From NCBI GenBank assembly GCA_963732375.1, contig CAVSZE010000013.1, forward strand, positions 124,001 to 188,000: DNA of 64,000 nt, written 5' to 3'. The position numbers and the translations under genes were made by a program. Origin of the DNA: RPQJ01 sp963732375 (GTDB lineage Bacteria; Pseudomonadota; Gammaproteobacteria; Steroidobacterales; Steroidobacteraceae). Positions 52,868 to 63,389 of the stretch are shown piece by piece. The stretch's first letter is position 1. Each line of letters starts with the position of its first letter. Below the pieces are notes generated by a model. It was not told the DNA's origin. It did no database searches and saw only the letters and a list, made by a program, of their open reading frames with translations.

Positions 52868-53809
52868 TTGTCGAACCCGATACGCATCGCAACCCGTCGC
52901 AGCACGCTCGCCCTCTGGCAGGCCGAACACGTCATGGCGCTGCTTCGCGCCGCACATCCGCAGGTCCCGGTAGAACTGGTGCCGATGAGCACCCAGGGAG
53001 ATCGCGTGCTGGACCGCGCGCTCGCGGAGGTCGGCGGCAAGGGGCTGTTCGTGAAGGAACTCGAGGTCGCGATGCAGGACGGCCGAGCCGACATCGCAGT
53101 TCACTCGATGAAGGATGTCCCGAGCGAGTTGCCGCCGGGCTTCCGCATCGTGGCCACCCTGCCCCGCGCCAATCCGCACGACGCCTTCATCTCGCTCAAG
53201 TACCGGCGATTCACCGACCTGCCGCAGGGCGCGCGTGTCGGCACGTCGAGCCCGCGGCGACAGGCCCAACTGCGCGCCGCACGACCGGACCTGGTGCTCG
53301 AACTGCTGCGCGGCAACGTCGAAACGCGGCTGCGCCGTCTCGAGGAAGGCAGCCTCGACGCGATCCTGCTTGCCTGCGCCGGGCTCGAGAGGCTGGGACT
53401 CGGTGAGCGAATCACCGAGGTGCTGGATGCCGATTTCTGCGTGCCCGCCGTCGGCCAGGGCGTGATCGGCATCGAGTGCCGTGACGACGACGCGCGCAAC
53501 GCCGGCCTGCTGGCCGCGCTGCATCACGACGAGTCTTTCGTGCGCCTTTCGGCCGAACGCGCGTTCGCCCGGGCGCTCGGCGGCAGTTGCCACTCGCCGA
53601 TCGCGGCGCACGCGACACTGGCCGCTGGCGTCCTCGCGCTGCGCGGGTTCGTCGGTGCGCCCGATGGCAGCGAGGTGTATCGCGACGGCGTTTCGGGGCC
53701 CGCCGCCGACGCCGAACGCCTGGGGCTCGCGCTGGCCAACCGCATGCAGGCCGCCGGCGCCGGGCCGTTGCTCGACCGCCTGCGCAACGAGGCGGTTCCG
53801 CCACCGTGA
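52868..53809 (+). CDS. hemC: Porphobilinogen deaminase (hydroxymethylbilane synthase)
   Basis: HemC links four porphobilinogens into hydroxymethylbilane. The 313-residue protein has IATRRSTLALWQAEHV, VHSMKDVPSELPPGF, GTSSPRRQAQL, and the dipyrromethane-cofactor cysteine C241 in LGGSCHSPI. The start is TTG at 52868. Its stop overlaps the hemD start by 4 bp (GTGA). It heads hemC-hemD-hemX-hemY. Confidence 0.96.
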   Translation: MSNPIRIATRRSTLALWQAEHVMALLRAAHPQVPVELVPMSTQGDRVLDRALAEVGGKGLFVKELEVAMQDGRADIAVHSMKDVPSELPPGFRIVATLPRANPHDAFISLKYRRFTDLPQGARVGTSSPRRQAQLRAARPDLVLELLRGNVETRLRRLEEGSLDAILLACAGLERLGLGERITEVLDADFCVPAVGQGVIGIECRDDDARNAGLLAALHHDESFVRLSAERAFARALGGSCHSPIAAHATLAAGVLALRGFVGAPDGSEVYRDGVSGPAADAERLGLALANRMQAAGAGPLLDRLRNEAVPPP

Positions 53810-54597
53810 CCGGCTCGCTCGCGGGCCTGGCCGTCATCGTGACGCGGCCCGCGCGCCAGGCGGCGCGTTTCGTGGAGCTGCTCCAGGAGCATGGCGCAAC
53901 CGCCATCGCGTTTCCCACGCTTGCGATCGAGCCCGTGACGCTCGACGACGTGCAAAGGCGAGCATGCATGCTCGGCGCCTTCGACTGGATCATCTACACG
54001 AGCGCTAACGCGGTGGAGCACTCGATCCCCCAGCTCGGACGACCAGCGAAGTCCCGCGTCGGCGCGATCGGGCGCGCCACCGCACGGGCACTTGCCGACG
54101 CCGGCATCACCGTGCATGCGGCGCCTGATTCGGGGTCGCCATCGGACTCCGAGGGTCTGCTGGCGCACCCCGGGCTGGCAGGGCCTGCAGGCCGGCGCAT
54201 CCTGATCGTCAAGGGCGTCGGCGGGCGCGACGTGCTTCGCGCCGGACTGGTGGCCAGCGGCGCCGAAGTGAACACGGCCGAAGTCTACCGGCGCGTCCGG
54301 CCCGAACCGTCCAGGCAGGCGCTGGACGAACTCGGCCGCGCAAATGAGGCCGGTGCAGTCGTCGCCACGGTCACCAGTTCGGAGGTACTCGAGTCGCTGC
54401 TGGCGATGGCACCCTCGGAGCACTACCCCTGGTTGCGCGACGCCCCGCTGCTGGTGCCCGGTGATCGAGTTGCCGCTGGAGCCCGCAGGCTCCAGTGGCG
54501 CGGCCCGCTGCTCGTTGCTGGCAGCGCGGAGGACGAAACGATGCTCGCCGCGCTGCAGTCGTGGGCGGCCGGGGACGGCCGCAGCGCGCCTGCGTGA
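53806..54597 (+). CDS. hemD: Uroporphyrinogen-III synthase
   Basis: HemD cyclises hydroxymethylbilane with inversion of ring D. The 263-residue protein is weakly conserved like all HemD proteins. It shows the two-domain pattern with VIVTRPARQAARFVELL, DWIIYTSANAVEH, GRATARALADAGI, RILIVKGVGGRDVL and VVATVTSSEVLESLL. GTG at 53806 overlaps the hemC stop. Identification rests on these motifs plus the hemC-hemD-hemX context. Confidence 0.92.
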   Translation: MTGSLAGLAVIVTRPARQAARFVELLQEHGATAIAFPTLAIEPVTLDDVQRRACMLGAFDWIIYTSANAVEHSIPQLGRPAKSRVGAIGRATARALADAGITVHAAPDSGSPSDSEGLLAHPGLAGPAGRRILIVKGVGGRDVLRAGLVASGAEVNTAEVYRRVRPEPSRQALDELGRANEAGAVVATVTSSEVLESLLAMAPSEHYPWLRDAPLLVPGDRVAAGARRLQWRGPLLVAGSAEDETMLAALQSWAAGDGRSAPA

Positions 54598-54637
54598 TAC
54601 GATTCGAGGAAGTCGTCGGCGCAACCGCGCGAAGCCA

Positions 54638-55684
54638 ATGTCCGCTGAAATCGAATCCCTGTCCAATGACATGAATTCCCGCCGACCCGGCGGCAGCGGG
54701 ACCAATCCCATGTTGCTCGCGCTGGCCGTTGCCGGCCTGCTGCTCGCGATCTACGCACACTGGCGCATCGGGCAGTTCGACAACCGCATCGACCGCGTGC
54801 GCGGCCAGGTGGTGGAACTTCGCGCCTCGCAGGACCGGCTGTCGAGCCAGTTGACGACGCTCGGCACCCGCATGGAAACCTCGCAGCGCGCGCTGCGCGC
54901 GGAGCTGCGCAGCCTGCACGAGCTGCCTGCCCAGATCGCCGTGCTCGGACGCGGAGTCGAGGAACTCAGGGCCCGCACCGAGGCGCCGCAGCGCGCCTGG
55001 GCACGTGCCGAGGCCATGTACCTGCTCGACCTGGCCGAACGCCAGCTCAACCTGGACCACGACGTACGAACGGCGATCGCGGCAATGGAAGCGGCGGATG
55101 CGCGGCTCGCGTCCTTCAACGATCCGGCAACGACCGAGGTCCGCCGCCTGCTGGCCCAGGACCTCGCGGCGCTGCGCGCAGTGCCGCTGCCGAACCTTGG
55201 CGCGACGGTCGCGCGGATCGCGACGCTCGAGGATGCCGTGCCAACGCTCGCGGTGCTTGGCGTGCCCGACACCCGCGGCTCGAGTGCCAAACGGGAACCG
55301 GAACCGAAGGGCGCCTTCGGCCGCGCGATGCAACGAATCGGCGAAGCGCTCAGCGGCATGGTGACCTTGAAGCGGGTGGACCCTTCGACTTCACGGCTGG
55401 TCACGCAGCAGGAACAGTCGCTTCGACGCCAGCACCTGGATCTGCTGCTGTTCGCGGCACGCGTCGCAGCCATGCAACCGGACGGGGTGGCCTACGCACA
55501 GTCGCTCGATGCCGCGGCCACCTGGCTCACGCAGTTCTTCGATTCGTCCTCGGCCGGGGTCACCGCGGCGCTGGCCGAAATCCACGCGTTGCGGAGCATC
55601 AACGTCGAGCCCGAACAGCCGAAGATCGGCGCAGCAGCGCGTCAGCTGCAGCGCCTGATGGTCCCGGACGCGAGCGCGCCATGA
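54638..55684 (+). CDS. hemX: HemX-like membrane protein
   Basis: The 348-residue protein has a short cytosolic N-terminus, one membrane helix (about residues 25-44) and a long predicted coiled coil (FDNRIDRVRGQVVELRASQDRLSSQL, in parts). A helical domain with RAEAMYLLDLAERQLNLDHD follows, the signature of proteobacterial HemX. Its precise role in haem synthesis is unproven, though it is always near hemCD. The ATG at 54638 is used. It overlaps hemY by 4 bp. Confidence 0.9.
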   Translation: MSAEIESLSNDMNSRRPGGSGTNPMLLALAVAGLLLAIYAHWRIGQFDNRIDRVRGQVVELRASQDRLSSQLTTLGTRMETSQRALRAELRSLHELPAQIAVLGRGVEELRARTEAPQRAWARAEAMYLLDLAERQLNLDHDVRTAIAAMEAADARLASFNDPATTEVRRLLAQDLAALRAVPLPNLGATVARIATLEDAVPTLAVLGVPDTRGSSAKREPEPKGAFGRAMQRIGEALSGMVTLKRVDPSTSRLVTQQEQSLRRQHLDLLLFAARVAAMQPDGVAYAQSLDAAATWLTQFFDSSSAGVTAALAEIHALRSINVEPEQPKIGAAARQLQRLMVPDASAP

Positions 55685-56889
55685 GGGGTGCCACGCTCGT
55701 GGCGCTGGCGCTGGTCGGCGGTGGATTGCTAGCCCAGTTCCTGCTCGGCGACCCGGGCTACGTCGCCATCCGCGTAGGCCGCACACTTGCCGAGACCACG
55801 CTGCCCGTGTTCCTGCTGCTGCTCGTCGCGGCCTATTTCACGGTGCGCAGCATCGCCGGCGCAGTGGGCGCGCGCCAGCGCCTGGCGTCGCTGCGGGCGG
55901 AGCGTCGGCGCCGGCGCGCCCGTGACGACACACAACGCGGATTGCTCGATCTCGCGGCAGGCAACTGGCGCCGGGCCGAGGAATTGCTGACACGGACCGC
56001 GACCGACTCGGACTCGCCGGCAGCCAACTACCTCGTCGCGGCACGCGCCGCTGACCTGCAGGACGCCGTCGAGCGACGCGACGCATGGCTGGCCCAGGCC
56101 CAGGAAAGCGCGCCCGGCGAGCGGGCGGCGGCGCTGGTCACGCTGGCCGAGATGCAGCTCAGGCGCGGACAGGACGCGGCGGCCGTGCAGACGCTGGAGC
56201 AGCTCGATGCGTCGGGCGACTTGAACTCTCGCGGTCTCGAACTGCTCGCGCGCCTTTATCCCAAGCTCGGTCGCGGCGACAAGCTGCTGGCGCTGGGCCC
56301 GCGCCTGAAGAGCGCGAAGGAACTGCCCGAGGTGCAGGTGAGCGAACTGCTTGCGCAGGTGCAACTGGAGGAAGTCCGCGCCGCGGGCGAATCCGGCGAC
56401 CAGTCGCGGCTGGAGAAGACGTGGTCCGACCTGCCGCGCGGCGTGCGCAAGCTGCCGAAATCCATCGTGACCTATGCGCGAGCGGCGATGGCCTGCAGGG
56501 ACCATCCGACGGCCGAAAAAGTCCTGCGCGAACTGATCGAGCAGCAGCCGGACCCGGCGGCCATCCGGCTCTACGGCGACATCGTGCTCCCCGATCCGCT
56601 CGCACCGCTGGACCGGGCGGAAGCATGGCTGCGCAAGCAGCCCGAGGACCCCGAACTGCTCGCAAGTTGCGCTCGTCTCTGCCTGCGAGCCCAGCTGGTC
56701 GGAAAGGCGAGGAGCTACCTCGAGGCCAGCCTCGCGCGACGGCCCAGTTCGGAAAACAGCCTGATCCTCGCCGACCTGCTCGAGCAGATCGGCGAGCATG
56801 CGAACAGTGCAAAATGCCTTCGCGAGGCGGTCGCCCGCTCTGTCGGCCGCCGGCCGAACGTGCCGCGAGTGCGGCTCAGGCGCTACTGA
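55681..56889 (+). CDS. hemY: HemY-like TPR membrane protein
   Basis: The 402-residue protein has two N-terminal membrane helices (about 3-20 and 38-58) and TPR-like helical repeats over the rest. The family segment LAAGNWRRAEELLTR and repeats such as AAALVTLAEMQLRRGQDAAAVQTLEQL are visible. This is the proteobacterial HemY of the hemCDXY cluster, distinct from the protoporphyrinogen oxidase also called HemY. Its activity is not established; it may scaffold haem enzymes at the membrane. Confidence 0.9.
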   Translation: MRGATLVALALVGGGLLAQFLLGDPGYVAIRVGRTLAETTLPVFLLLLVAAYFTVRSIAGAVGARQRLASLRAERRRRRARDDTQRGLLDLAAGNWRRAEELLTRTATDSDSPAANYLVAARAADLQDAVERRDAWLAQAQESAPGERAAALVTLAEMQLRRGQDAAAVQTLEQLDASGDLNSRGLELLARLYPKLGRGDKLLALGPRLKSAKELPEVQVSELLAQVQLEEVRAAGESGDQSRLEKTWSDLPRGVRKLPKSIVTYARAAMACRDHPTAEKVLRELIEQQPDPAAIRLYGDIVLPDPLAPLDRAEAWLRKQPEDPELLASCARLCLRAQLVGKARSYLEASLARRPSSENSLILADLLEQIGEHANSAKCLREAVARSVGRRPNVPRVRLRRY

Positions 56890-56896
56890 ATCCGCG

Positions 56897-57940
56897 TCAG
56901 GGTTGTGCAGCTCGCGCGCCCAGCTTCGCGAGCGTGTCCGGGGCATAGTCGAACGAGTCGAAGTGCAGCTGCTCGCGCGGCAGTCCTGCAGCAGCCGATC
57001 GCGCGCGGATGGCCTCGATCATCGCCGGCGGACCGCTCGCATACACGTCGAAATCGGAAAGCCCGGGATGGTCGGCAAGCATCGCCTCGTGAACGAGGCC
57101 GGCGCGCACGTCCCCTGCAGCGGTAGCTGCGTCCGACAGCACCGGGCAGTAGCGGAAGCCGGGCCGCTCGCTTTCAAGAGCGCGTAGCCACTCATGCTCG
57201 TAGAGGCCATCTGTGTCGCGAGAGCCCCAGTACAGCGTCACCGGCCGCCGGTCGCCGGTGGCGACCAGTTGCCGCAACATGGCCCTGAGCGGCGCATAAC
57301 CGGTCCCGCCGCCCACCATCAGCGCTGGCCTCGGGCTTTCGGCCCTCAGCCAGAACTGTCCCAGCGGACCTTCGATGCGCAGCAGTGCCCCGGGGCGCAG
57401 GCTCTCGAAGAGTTGCGCCGTGAACCCGGTGGTCGACGCGCGACGGACATGCAGCTCGAGCAGCCGGCCGTCCGCCGGTGCGCTCGCGATCGAGAAGCTG
57501 CGACGACGACCCTCCGACAGCATGATGTCCAGGTACTGCCCCGCCCGGTAATGCAGCTCCTCGACGGCAGGCAATCGCAGGAACACCGCCATCACGTCCG
57601 GAGCGAGGCGGTCCTTGCGCTCGATGCGGCACGGCAGGCTCTTCACCTCGACGTCCGGCGCCGGTCGCACCTCGCGCGCCTCGACCTGCAGGTCCGAGAG
57701 CGCGCGCGCCTGGCATAGCAACGCAAGCCCTGCGTCCACCTCCTCCTGCGTAATGCCGGCAGGCCGCCCTCCCGGGTATGCGATCTCGCCGCTCACGATA
57801 CGTGCGATGCAGGATGCACAGTGACCACCCTTGCAGCTGTGCGGCAGATTGAGGCCCGCTCGCAGCGCGCCTGCGAGAACGGTTTCGCCGCCCTCGACGG
57901 TGAAATCCTGGCCCGACGGGATAAGCGTGACCTGCGCCAT
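56897..57940 (-). CDS. 2Fe-2S/FAD NAD(P)H reductase (CDP-6-deoxyglucoseen reductase-like)
   Basis: The 347-residue protein is a phenol-hydroxylase-reductase type electron transferase. An N-terminal plant-type [2Fe-2S] domain has CKGGHCASC plus a later cysteine in LLCQAR. An FAD domain has RRSFSIAS. The NAD domain includes MVGGGTGYAPLRAML and a C-terminal ASGPPAMIEA. The family feeds electrons to an oxygenase or reductase. No partner is encoded next to it. It converges on hemY 7 bp away and is divergent from the SDR gene. Confidence 0.88.
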   Translation of the reverse strand: MAQVTLIPSGQDFTVEGGETVLAGALRAGLNLPHSCKGGHCASCIARIVSGEIAYPGGRPAGITQEEVDAGLALLCQARALSDLQVEAREVRPAPDVEVKSLPCRIERKDRLAPDVMAVFLRLPAVEELHYRAGQYLDIMLSEGRRRSFSIASAPADGRLLELHVRRASTTGFTAQLFESLRPGALLRIEGPLGQFWLRAESPRPALMVGGGTGYAPLRAMLRQLVATGDRRPVTLYWGSRDTDGLYEHEWLRALESERPGFRYCPVLSDAATAAGDVRAGLVHEAMLADHPGLSDFDVYASGPPAMIEAIRARSAAAGLPREQLHFDSFDYAPDTLAKLGARAAQP

Positions 57941-58004
57941 GCGCGCAGGATGCCATGAAGAAAGCGGCCACGCGGAACCGTCGACCGCGGGTATCCTTGG
58001 CTAC

Positions 58005-58895
58005 ATGGACCGGAGGTTCCTCATCGCGGGATGCGGCTACGTCGGCCGCCGGCTGGCGGCACGCCTCACCGAGTCGTGGCAGGTCGTCGCCGTTGCCAGG
58101 TCACCGGGAACGCTCGCGGACCTCCGGACGATGGGCGTCGAGGCAATTTTCGCCGACTTCGACGCGACCACGGCGTCGCCGCTGCCCGGCTCGATCGCCG
58201 CCGACGCGGCCGTGGCCTACCTGGCGCCACCGCCCGGAACCGGCGCCACGGACCCGCGCCTCGAACGATTCCTGGCGTCGCTCGGCGACTCGCGGCCGCG
58301 GGTCTTCCTGTACATGAGCACGACAGGCGTCTACGGCGACACCGGCGGTGCCACGGTCGACGAGCGCAGCCAGCCCGCGCCAGCGAACGACCGCTCGCGC
58401 CGCAGGCTCGCGGCGGAAAGAGCCGCGCAGCAATGGTGCAGCGCCCGGGACACGCGCTGCGTCGTGCTGCGCGTGCCGGGGATCTACGGGCCGGACCGCC
58501 TGCCCCTCGAGCGGCTCAGCCGCGGCGAGCCCGCGATCAGGCCCGAGGATTCCGGCCCCGGCAATCGCATCCACGTCGATGACCTGGTCTCGACCTGCGT
58601 GGCAGCCGTCGAGAAGCCCGTGAGCGGCATATTCAACGTGGGCGACGGCGACCACGCGAGCACGACCGAATTCCTGTTGAAGACAGCGTCGCTCGCCGGG
58701 CTCAAGCCGCCCCGACTCGTGTCGCTGGCCGAGGCACGGGGCCAGCTGAGCCCGGGAATGCTCGAGTTCCTCATCGAGTCGCGTCGCGTCGACACGACGC
58801 GCATGCGCGAGGAACTCGGCGTGATCCCGAGCCACGCAAACCTCGAATCCGGAATCGCGGCAAGCCTCGGGGAAATGCGCGCGCAGCGATGCTGA
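58005..58895 (+). CDS. NAD(P)-binding SDR/epimerase-like protein (YeeZ type)
   Basis: The 296-residue extended-SDR protein has the nucleotide motif FLIAGCGYVGRRLA. A Ser/Thr pair before YMSTTGVYGDTGG provides the YGDTGG loop typical of YeeZ/Gne-like members, and RVPGIYGPDRLP follows. The YxxxK catalytic motif is not obvious, as in several YeeZ relatives. Substrate unknown. The ATG at 58005 is used. It is followed 21 bp later by dapF. Confidence 0.82.
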   Translation: MDRRFLIAGCGYVGRRLAARLTESWQVVAVARSPGTLADLRTMGVEAIFADFDATTASPLPGSIAADAAVAYLAPPPGTGATDPRLERFLASLGDSRPRVFLYMSTTGVYGDTGGATVDERSQPAPANDRSRRRLAAERAAQQWCSARDTRCVVLRVPGIYGPDRLPLERLSRGEPAIRPEDSGPGNRIHVDDLVSTCVAAVEKPVSGIFNVGDGDHASTTEFLLKTASLAGLKPPRLVSLAEARGQLSPGMLEFLIESRRVDTTRMREELGVIPSHANLESGIAASLGEMRAQRC

Positions 58896-58916
58896 GCGTC
58901 GGATATCCTTAGGTCC

Positions 58917-59759
58917 ATGCGGCTCGCCTTCACGAAGATGCATGGACTCGGAAACGACTTCATCGTCTTCGATGCCCACGGGCCGCATCAGCTGCCCTCA
59001 GCGGAGACGCTGCGCCGCCTCGCGGACCGTCGCACCGGCATCGGCTTCGACCAGGCACTGGTGCTCGAACCGCCGCGGCGCGAAGGCACGGACGTCTACT
59101 ACCGGATCTTCAACGCGGATGGCTCGGAGGTCGAGCAGTGCGGCAACGGCGCGCGCTGCATTGCTCGCCTGGTCGCGACGCGCGCCTCGCGCCAGGACCG
59201 GCCGCTGCTGATGGACAGCCCGGGCGGCGTGGTCGAAGCCCGGTTGCGACGCGACGGCCAGGTCGCGGTCGCGATGGGCGTGCCGGACTTCTCGCCGGCG
59301 TCGCTGCCCTTCCTCGCGGACCATGAGGAATCGAGCTACCGCATCGACCTGCCCGGCGGGCCGGTGGAATTCGGCGCGGTTTCCATCGGAAATCCCCACG
59401 CGGTGATCCGTGTGCGCTCCGTGGATGACGCTCCGGTGGACAGCGTGGGACCCGCAATGGAGAATCACGCACGCTTTCCGCGACGCGTGAATGTCGGTTT
59501 CCTCGAGATCATCGCGCCCGACCATGTGCGGCTGCGCGTATTCGAGCGCGGCGCCGGCGAAACGCGAGCCTGCGGTACCGGAGCCTGCGCGGCGGTTGCC
59601 GTCGCTCGAAGGCACGGGCCGCTGGCCGAGGAAGTCCGTGTCGACCTCCCCGGCGGGCAGCTCACGGTGCAATGGCCGGGGCAGGGCCGGCAAATCTGGC
59701 TGACCGGCCCGGCGGAAACAGCATTCGAAGGCCACGTGGACGTCCCGGGCCGCGCCTAG
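58917..59759 (+). CDS. dapF: Diaminopimelate epimerase
   Basis: DapF converts LL- to meso-diaminopimelate for lysine and peptidoglycan. The 280-residue protein has both catalytic cysteines: C75 in EQCGNGARC and C219 in ACGTGACA. The N-terminal LAFTKMHGLGNDFIVFDA is diagnostic. It begins a dapF-DUF484-xerC-hslV-hslU run on the plus strand, with spacings from overlap to ~40 bp. Confidence 0.96.
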   Translation: MRLAFTKMHGLGNDFIVFDAHGPHQLPSAETLRRLADRRTGIGFDQALVLEPPRREGTDVYYRIFNADGSEVEQCGNGARCIARLVATRASRQDRPLLMDSPGGVVEARLRRDGQVAVAMGVPDFSPASLPFLADHEESSYRIDLPGGPVEFGAVSIGNPHAVIRVRSVDDAPVDSVGPAMENHARFPRRVNVGFLEIIAPDHVRLRVFERGAGETRACGTGACAAVAVARRHGPLAEEVRVDLPGGQLTVQWPGQGRQIWLTGPAETAFEGHVDVPGRA

Positions 59760-59764
59760 GGGAG

Positions 59765-60484
59765 ATGAAGTTGAGCAAGCAACCCGTTCGCGGAACCCAG
59801 CTGGAGTCCATCGCCGAGGAGCAGGTCGCTGACTACCTGCTCGCACACCCGGAGTTCTTCGAGCGTCACGCGGGCGTGCTCGCGAGGCTTCGTCTCCCGC
59901 ACCAGCGCGGCAGCGCAGCCGTGTCGCTTGTCGAGCGGCAGGTGCTGGTGCTCCGCGACAAGCACGGCGCGCTCGAACAGAAGCTCCATGAACTGATCGA
60001 GAATGGCCGTGCCAACGACGCCATCGCCGACCGCATGCACCGCTTGACGCGCCGTCTGCTGCGCGCGCGCGACCTCGACACCACGCTCATCGGGCTCGAG
60101 ACCTCGCTCAGGGAGGAATTCGGCGCCTCGCGCTGGCTCGTGCTGCTGACGGACGCGTCGCTGCCAGGACTGTCTGGGCACCAGAACCCGCACGTGCGGG
60201 TCGTGCCGCGTGGCAGCGCCGAACTCAAGGTCTTCGAGACCTTTTTCGAGTCGGGCCGGCCGCGCAGCGGCCAGATCCGCGACACCCAGCGCGACTACCT
60301 GTTCGGCAACGACGCGGGTCCGGTGGGCTCGACCGTGCTGGTCCCGTTGGGCGATCGCGCATCGCTCGGCCTGCTAGCGATTGCGAGCAACGACACCGAG
60401 CGCTACCTGCCGACCATGAGCACGGATTTCCTGGTCCGTATCGGTGAGATCGTCACCGAGGCGATCACCGCCCGCGCCGCATGA
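59765..60484 (+). CDS. DUF484 family protein (GAF-like)
   Basis: The 239-residue protein begins with ADYLLAHPEFFERHAGVLARLRLPH, the DUF484 signature. A coiled-coil stretch (about 60-95) and a GAF-like domain ending LVPLGDRASLGLLAIASND follow. DUF484 genes almost always sit between dapF and xerC in gammaproteobacteria. Function is unknown. The ATG at 59765 lies 5 bp after dapF. Its stop overlaps the xerC start by 4 bp. Confidence 0.9.
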   Translation: MKLSKQPVRGTQLESIAEEQVADYLLAHPEFFERHAGVLARLRLPHQRGSAAVSLVERQVLVLRDKHGALEQKLHELIENGRANDAIADRMHRLTRRLLRARDLDTTLIGLETSLREEFGASRWLVLLTDASLPGLSGHQNPHVRVVPRGSAELKVFETFFESGRPRSGQIRDTQRDYLFGNDAGPVGSTVLVPLGDRASLGLLAIASNDTERYLPTMSTDFLVRIGEIVTEAITARAA

Positions 60485-61425
60485 GCGAGGCGCTCGCAGG
60501 CGACGTGACCCGTTTCCTGCGGAGCCTTCGTGACGAGCGGCGATTGTCGCCGCACACCGAGTCCGCGTACGCGCGCGACCTCGCCACACTGGTCGAGTAT
60601 TGCGACTCGCAGGAAATTCCCAGCTGGGATGGCCTCGACCCCCAGCACGTGCGGAATTTCGCGGCGCAGTGCCATCGTCGCGGCCTGGCACCGCGCAGCA
60701 TCCAGCGCCGCCTGTCGGCGGTTCGCAACCTGTTCCGTTACCTCACGCGCGAGGGAAAACTCAGCCGCAACCCGGCTGCCGACGTGCAGGCACCGAAGGC
60801 CCGCAAGCGCCTGCCGGTGACACTCGATGCCGATACGATGGCACGGCTGCTCGAGTTCCGCGCCGATGATCGCCTCGGCCTGCGGGACAAGGCGATCATG
60901 GAACTGCTCTATTCGTCGGGTCTGCGGCTCGCGGAACTGCTCGGGCTCGACCTCACCGACCTGGACCTGCGAGACCGCACGGTGCGGGTGCTGGGCAAGG
61001 GCCGCAAGACGCGCATCGTGCCGGTGGGCAAGCATGCGGCGACGGCGCTGTCGCGCTGGCTGGGCGAGCGTGCGGGATTCGCCGCGGTCGGAGAGACCGC
61101 GGTGTTCGTCGGGGTCAATGGCAGGCGGCTCGGCCCGCGCATCGTGCAGCGGCGCATCGCGCAATGGGCGCGGCTGCAGGGCCTGCCCGAGCACGTGCAT
61201 CCGCACATGTTCCGCCACTCGTTCGCCTCCCACCTGCTCGAGTCCTCCGGCGACCTGAGGGCAGTGCAGGAACTGCTGGGACACGCCAACATCAGCACCA
61301 CGCAGGTGTACACACACCTTGATTTCCAGCACCTTGCCCGGATATACGATCAGGCGCACCCCCGCGCGCGACGCAAGTCGGCCGGCGGGACGGCGCGCGA
61401 TCCATCGGGTTCGAAACAGGGCTGA
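60481..61425 (+). CDS. xerC: Tyrosine recombinase XerC
   Basis: XerC resolves chromosome dimers at dif together with XerD. The 314-residue protein has an N-terminal SAM-like DNA-binding domain. The full catalytic set is R149, K173, H242, R245, H268 and nucleophile Y277 (HPHMFRHSFASHLL; LGHANISTTQVYTHLD). The chromosomal context (dapF-DUF484-xerC) marks it as the housekeeping XerC, not a phage or integron integrase. It overlaps DUF484 by 4 bp, and hslV starts 7 bp after it. Confidence 0.96.
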   Translation: MSEALAGDVTRFLRSLRDERRLSPHTESAYARDLATLVEYCDSQEIPSWDGLDPQHVRNFAAQCHRRGLAPRSIQRRLSAVRNLFRYLTREGKLSRNPAADVQAPKARKRLPVTLDADTMARLLEFRADDRLGLRDKAIMELLYSSGLRLAELLGLDLTDLDLRDRTVRVLGKGRKTRIVPVGKHAATALSRWLGERAGFAAVGETAVFVGVNGRRLGPRIVQRRIAQWARLQGLPEHVHPHMFRHSFASHLLESSGDLRAVQELLGHANISTTQVYTHLDFQHLARIYDQAHPRARRKSAGGTARDPSGSKQG

Positions 61426-61432
61426 CTACCGC

Positions 61433-61999
61433 ATGAGCGAGCAAGCGCCGGGCTTCGACCCGCACGGCACGACGATCCTTTGCGTCAGGCGCGACGGCCT
61501 GCTCGCGATGGGAGGCGACGGCCAGGTGACGGTCGGCAACACCATTATGAAAGGCAACGCCCGCAAGGTGCGCCGGCTGCACGACGGACAGGTCATCGCG
61601 GGGTTCGCCGGCGGCACCGCCGACGCGTTCACGCTGTTCGAGCGATTCGAAGGCAAGCTTCAGCAGTACGGAAACCTGACCCGTGCCGCGATAGAGCTCG
61701 CCAAGGACTGGCGCAGCGACCGCAGCCTGCGGCGCCTCGAGGCGCTGCTGTGCGTGGCAGACGCGGTACATTCCTTCGTGATCTCGGGCAATGGCGACGT
61801 GATCGAGCCCGAGCACGACCTGATGGCGGTCGGTTCGGGTGGGCCGTTCGCGCACGCTGCTGCGATTGCGCTGCTCACCAACACCAGTCTCGATGCGCGC
61901 ACGATCGTCGAGAAGGCACTCGGCATCGCGGCGGACATCTGCATCTACACCAATCGCAATTTCACGATCGAGACACTCGGCAAAGCATCGGGCGCGTAA
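61433..61999 (+). CDS. hslV: ATP-dependent protease proteolytic subunit HslV
   Basis: HslV forms the double hexameric chamber of the HslUV protease. The 188-residue protein carries the proteasome-type N-terminal threonine nucleophile in the motif HG-TTILCVRRDG. It is preceded by a 13-residue propeptide (MSEQAPGFDPHG and so on) that must be cut off. The start is ATG at 61433. No start codon directly precedes the threonine. GSGGPFAHAAAIAL and the TGKA-like end agree with the family. hslU follows 42 bp later. Confidence 0.95.
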   Translation: MSEQAPGFDPHGTTILCVRRDGLLAMGGDGQVTVGNTIMKGNARKVRRLHDGQVIAGFAGGTADAFTLFERFEGKLQQYGNLTRAAIELAKDWRSDRSLRRLEALLCVADAVHSFVISGNGDVIEPEHDLMAVGSGGPFAHAAAIALLTNTSLDARTIVEKALGIAADICIYTNRNFTIETLGKASGA

Positions 62000-62041
62000 T
62001 ACACGCCCCTCCCCGCCATCCAACGCCACGCCCAACGCCCC

Positions 62042-63376
<1,335 letters not shown>

Positions 63377-63389
63377 CCGAAAACCATCC

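Noticed and set aside
60481..61425. xerC as an integrase of a mobile element
   Set aside because: The dapF-DUF484-xerC-hslVU context is the standard chromosomal location and the length is normal for XerC.
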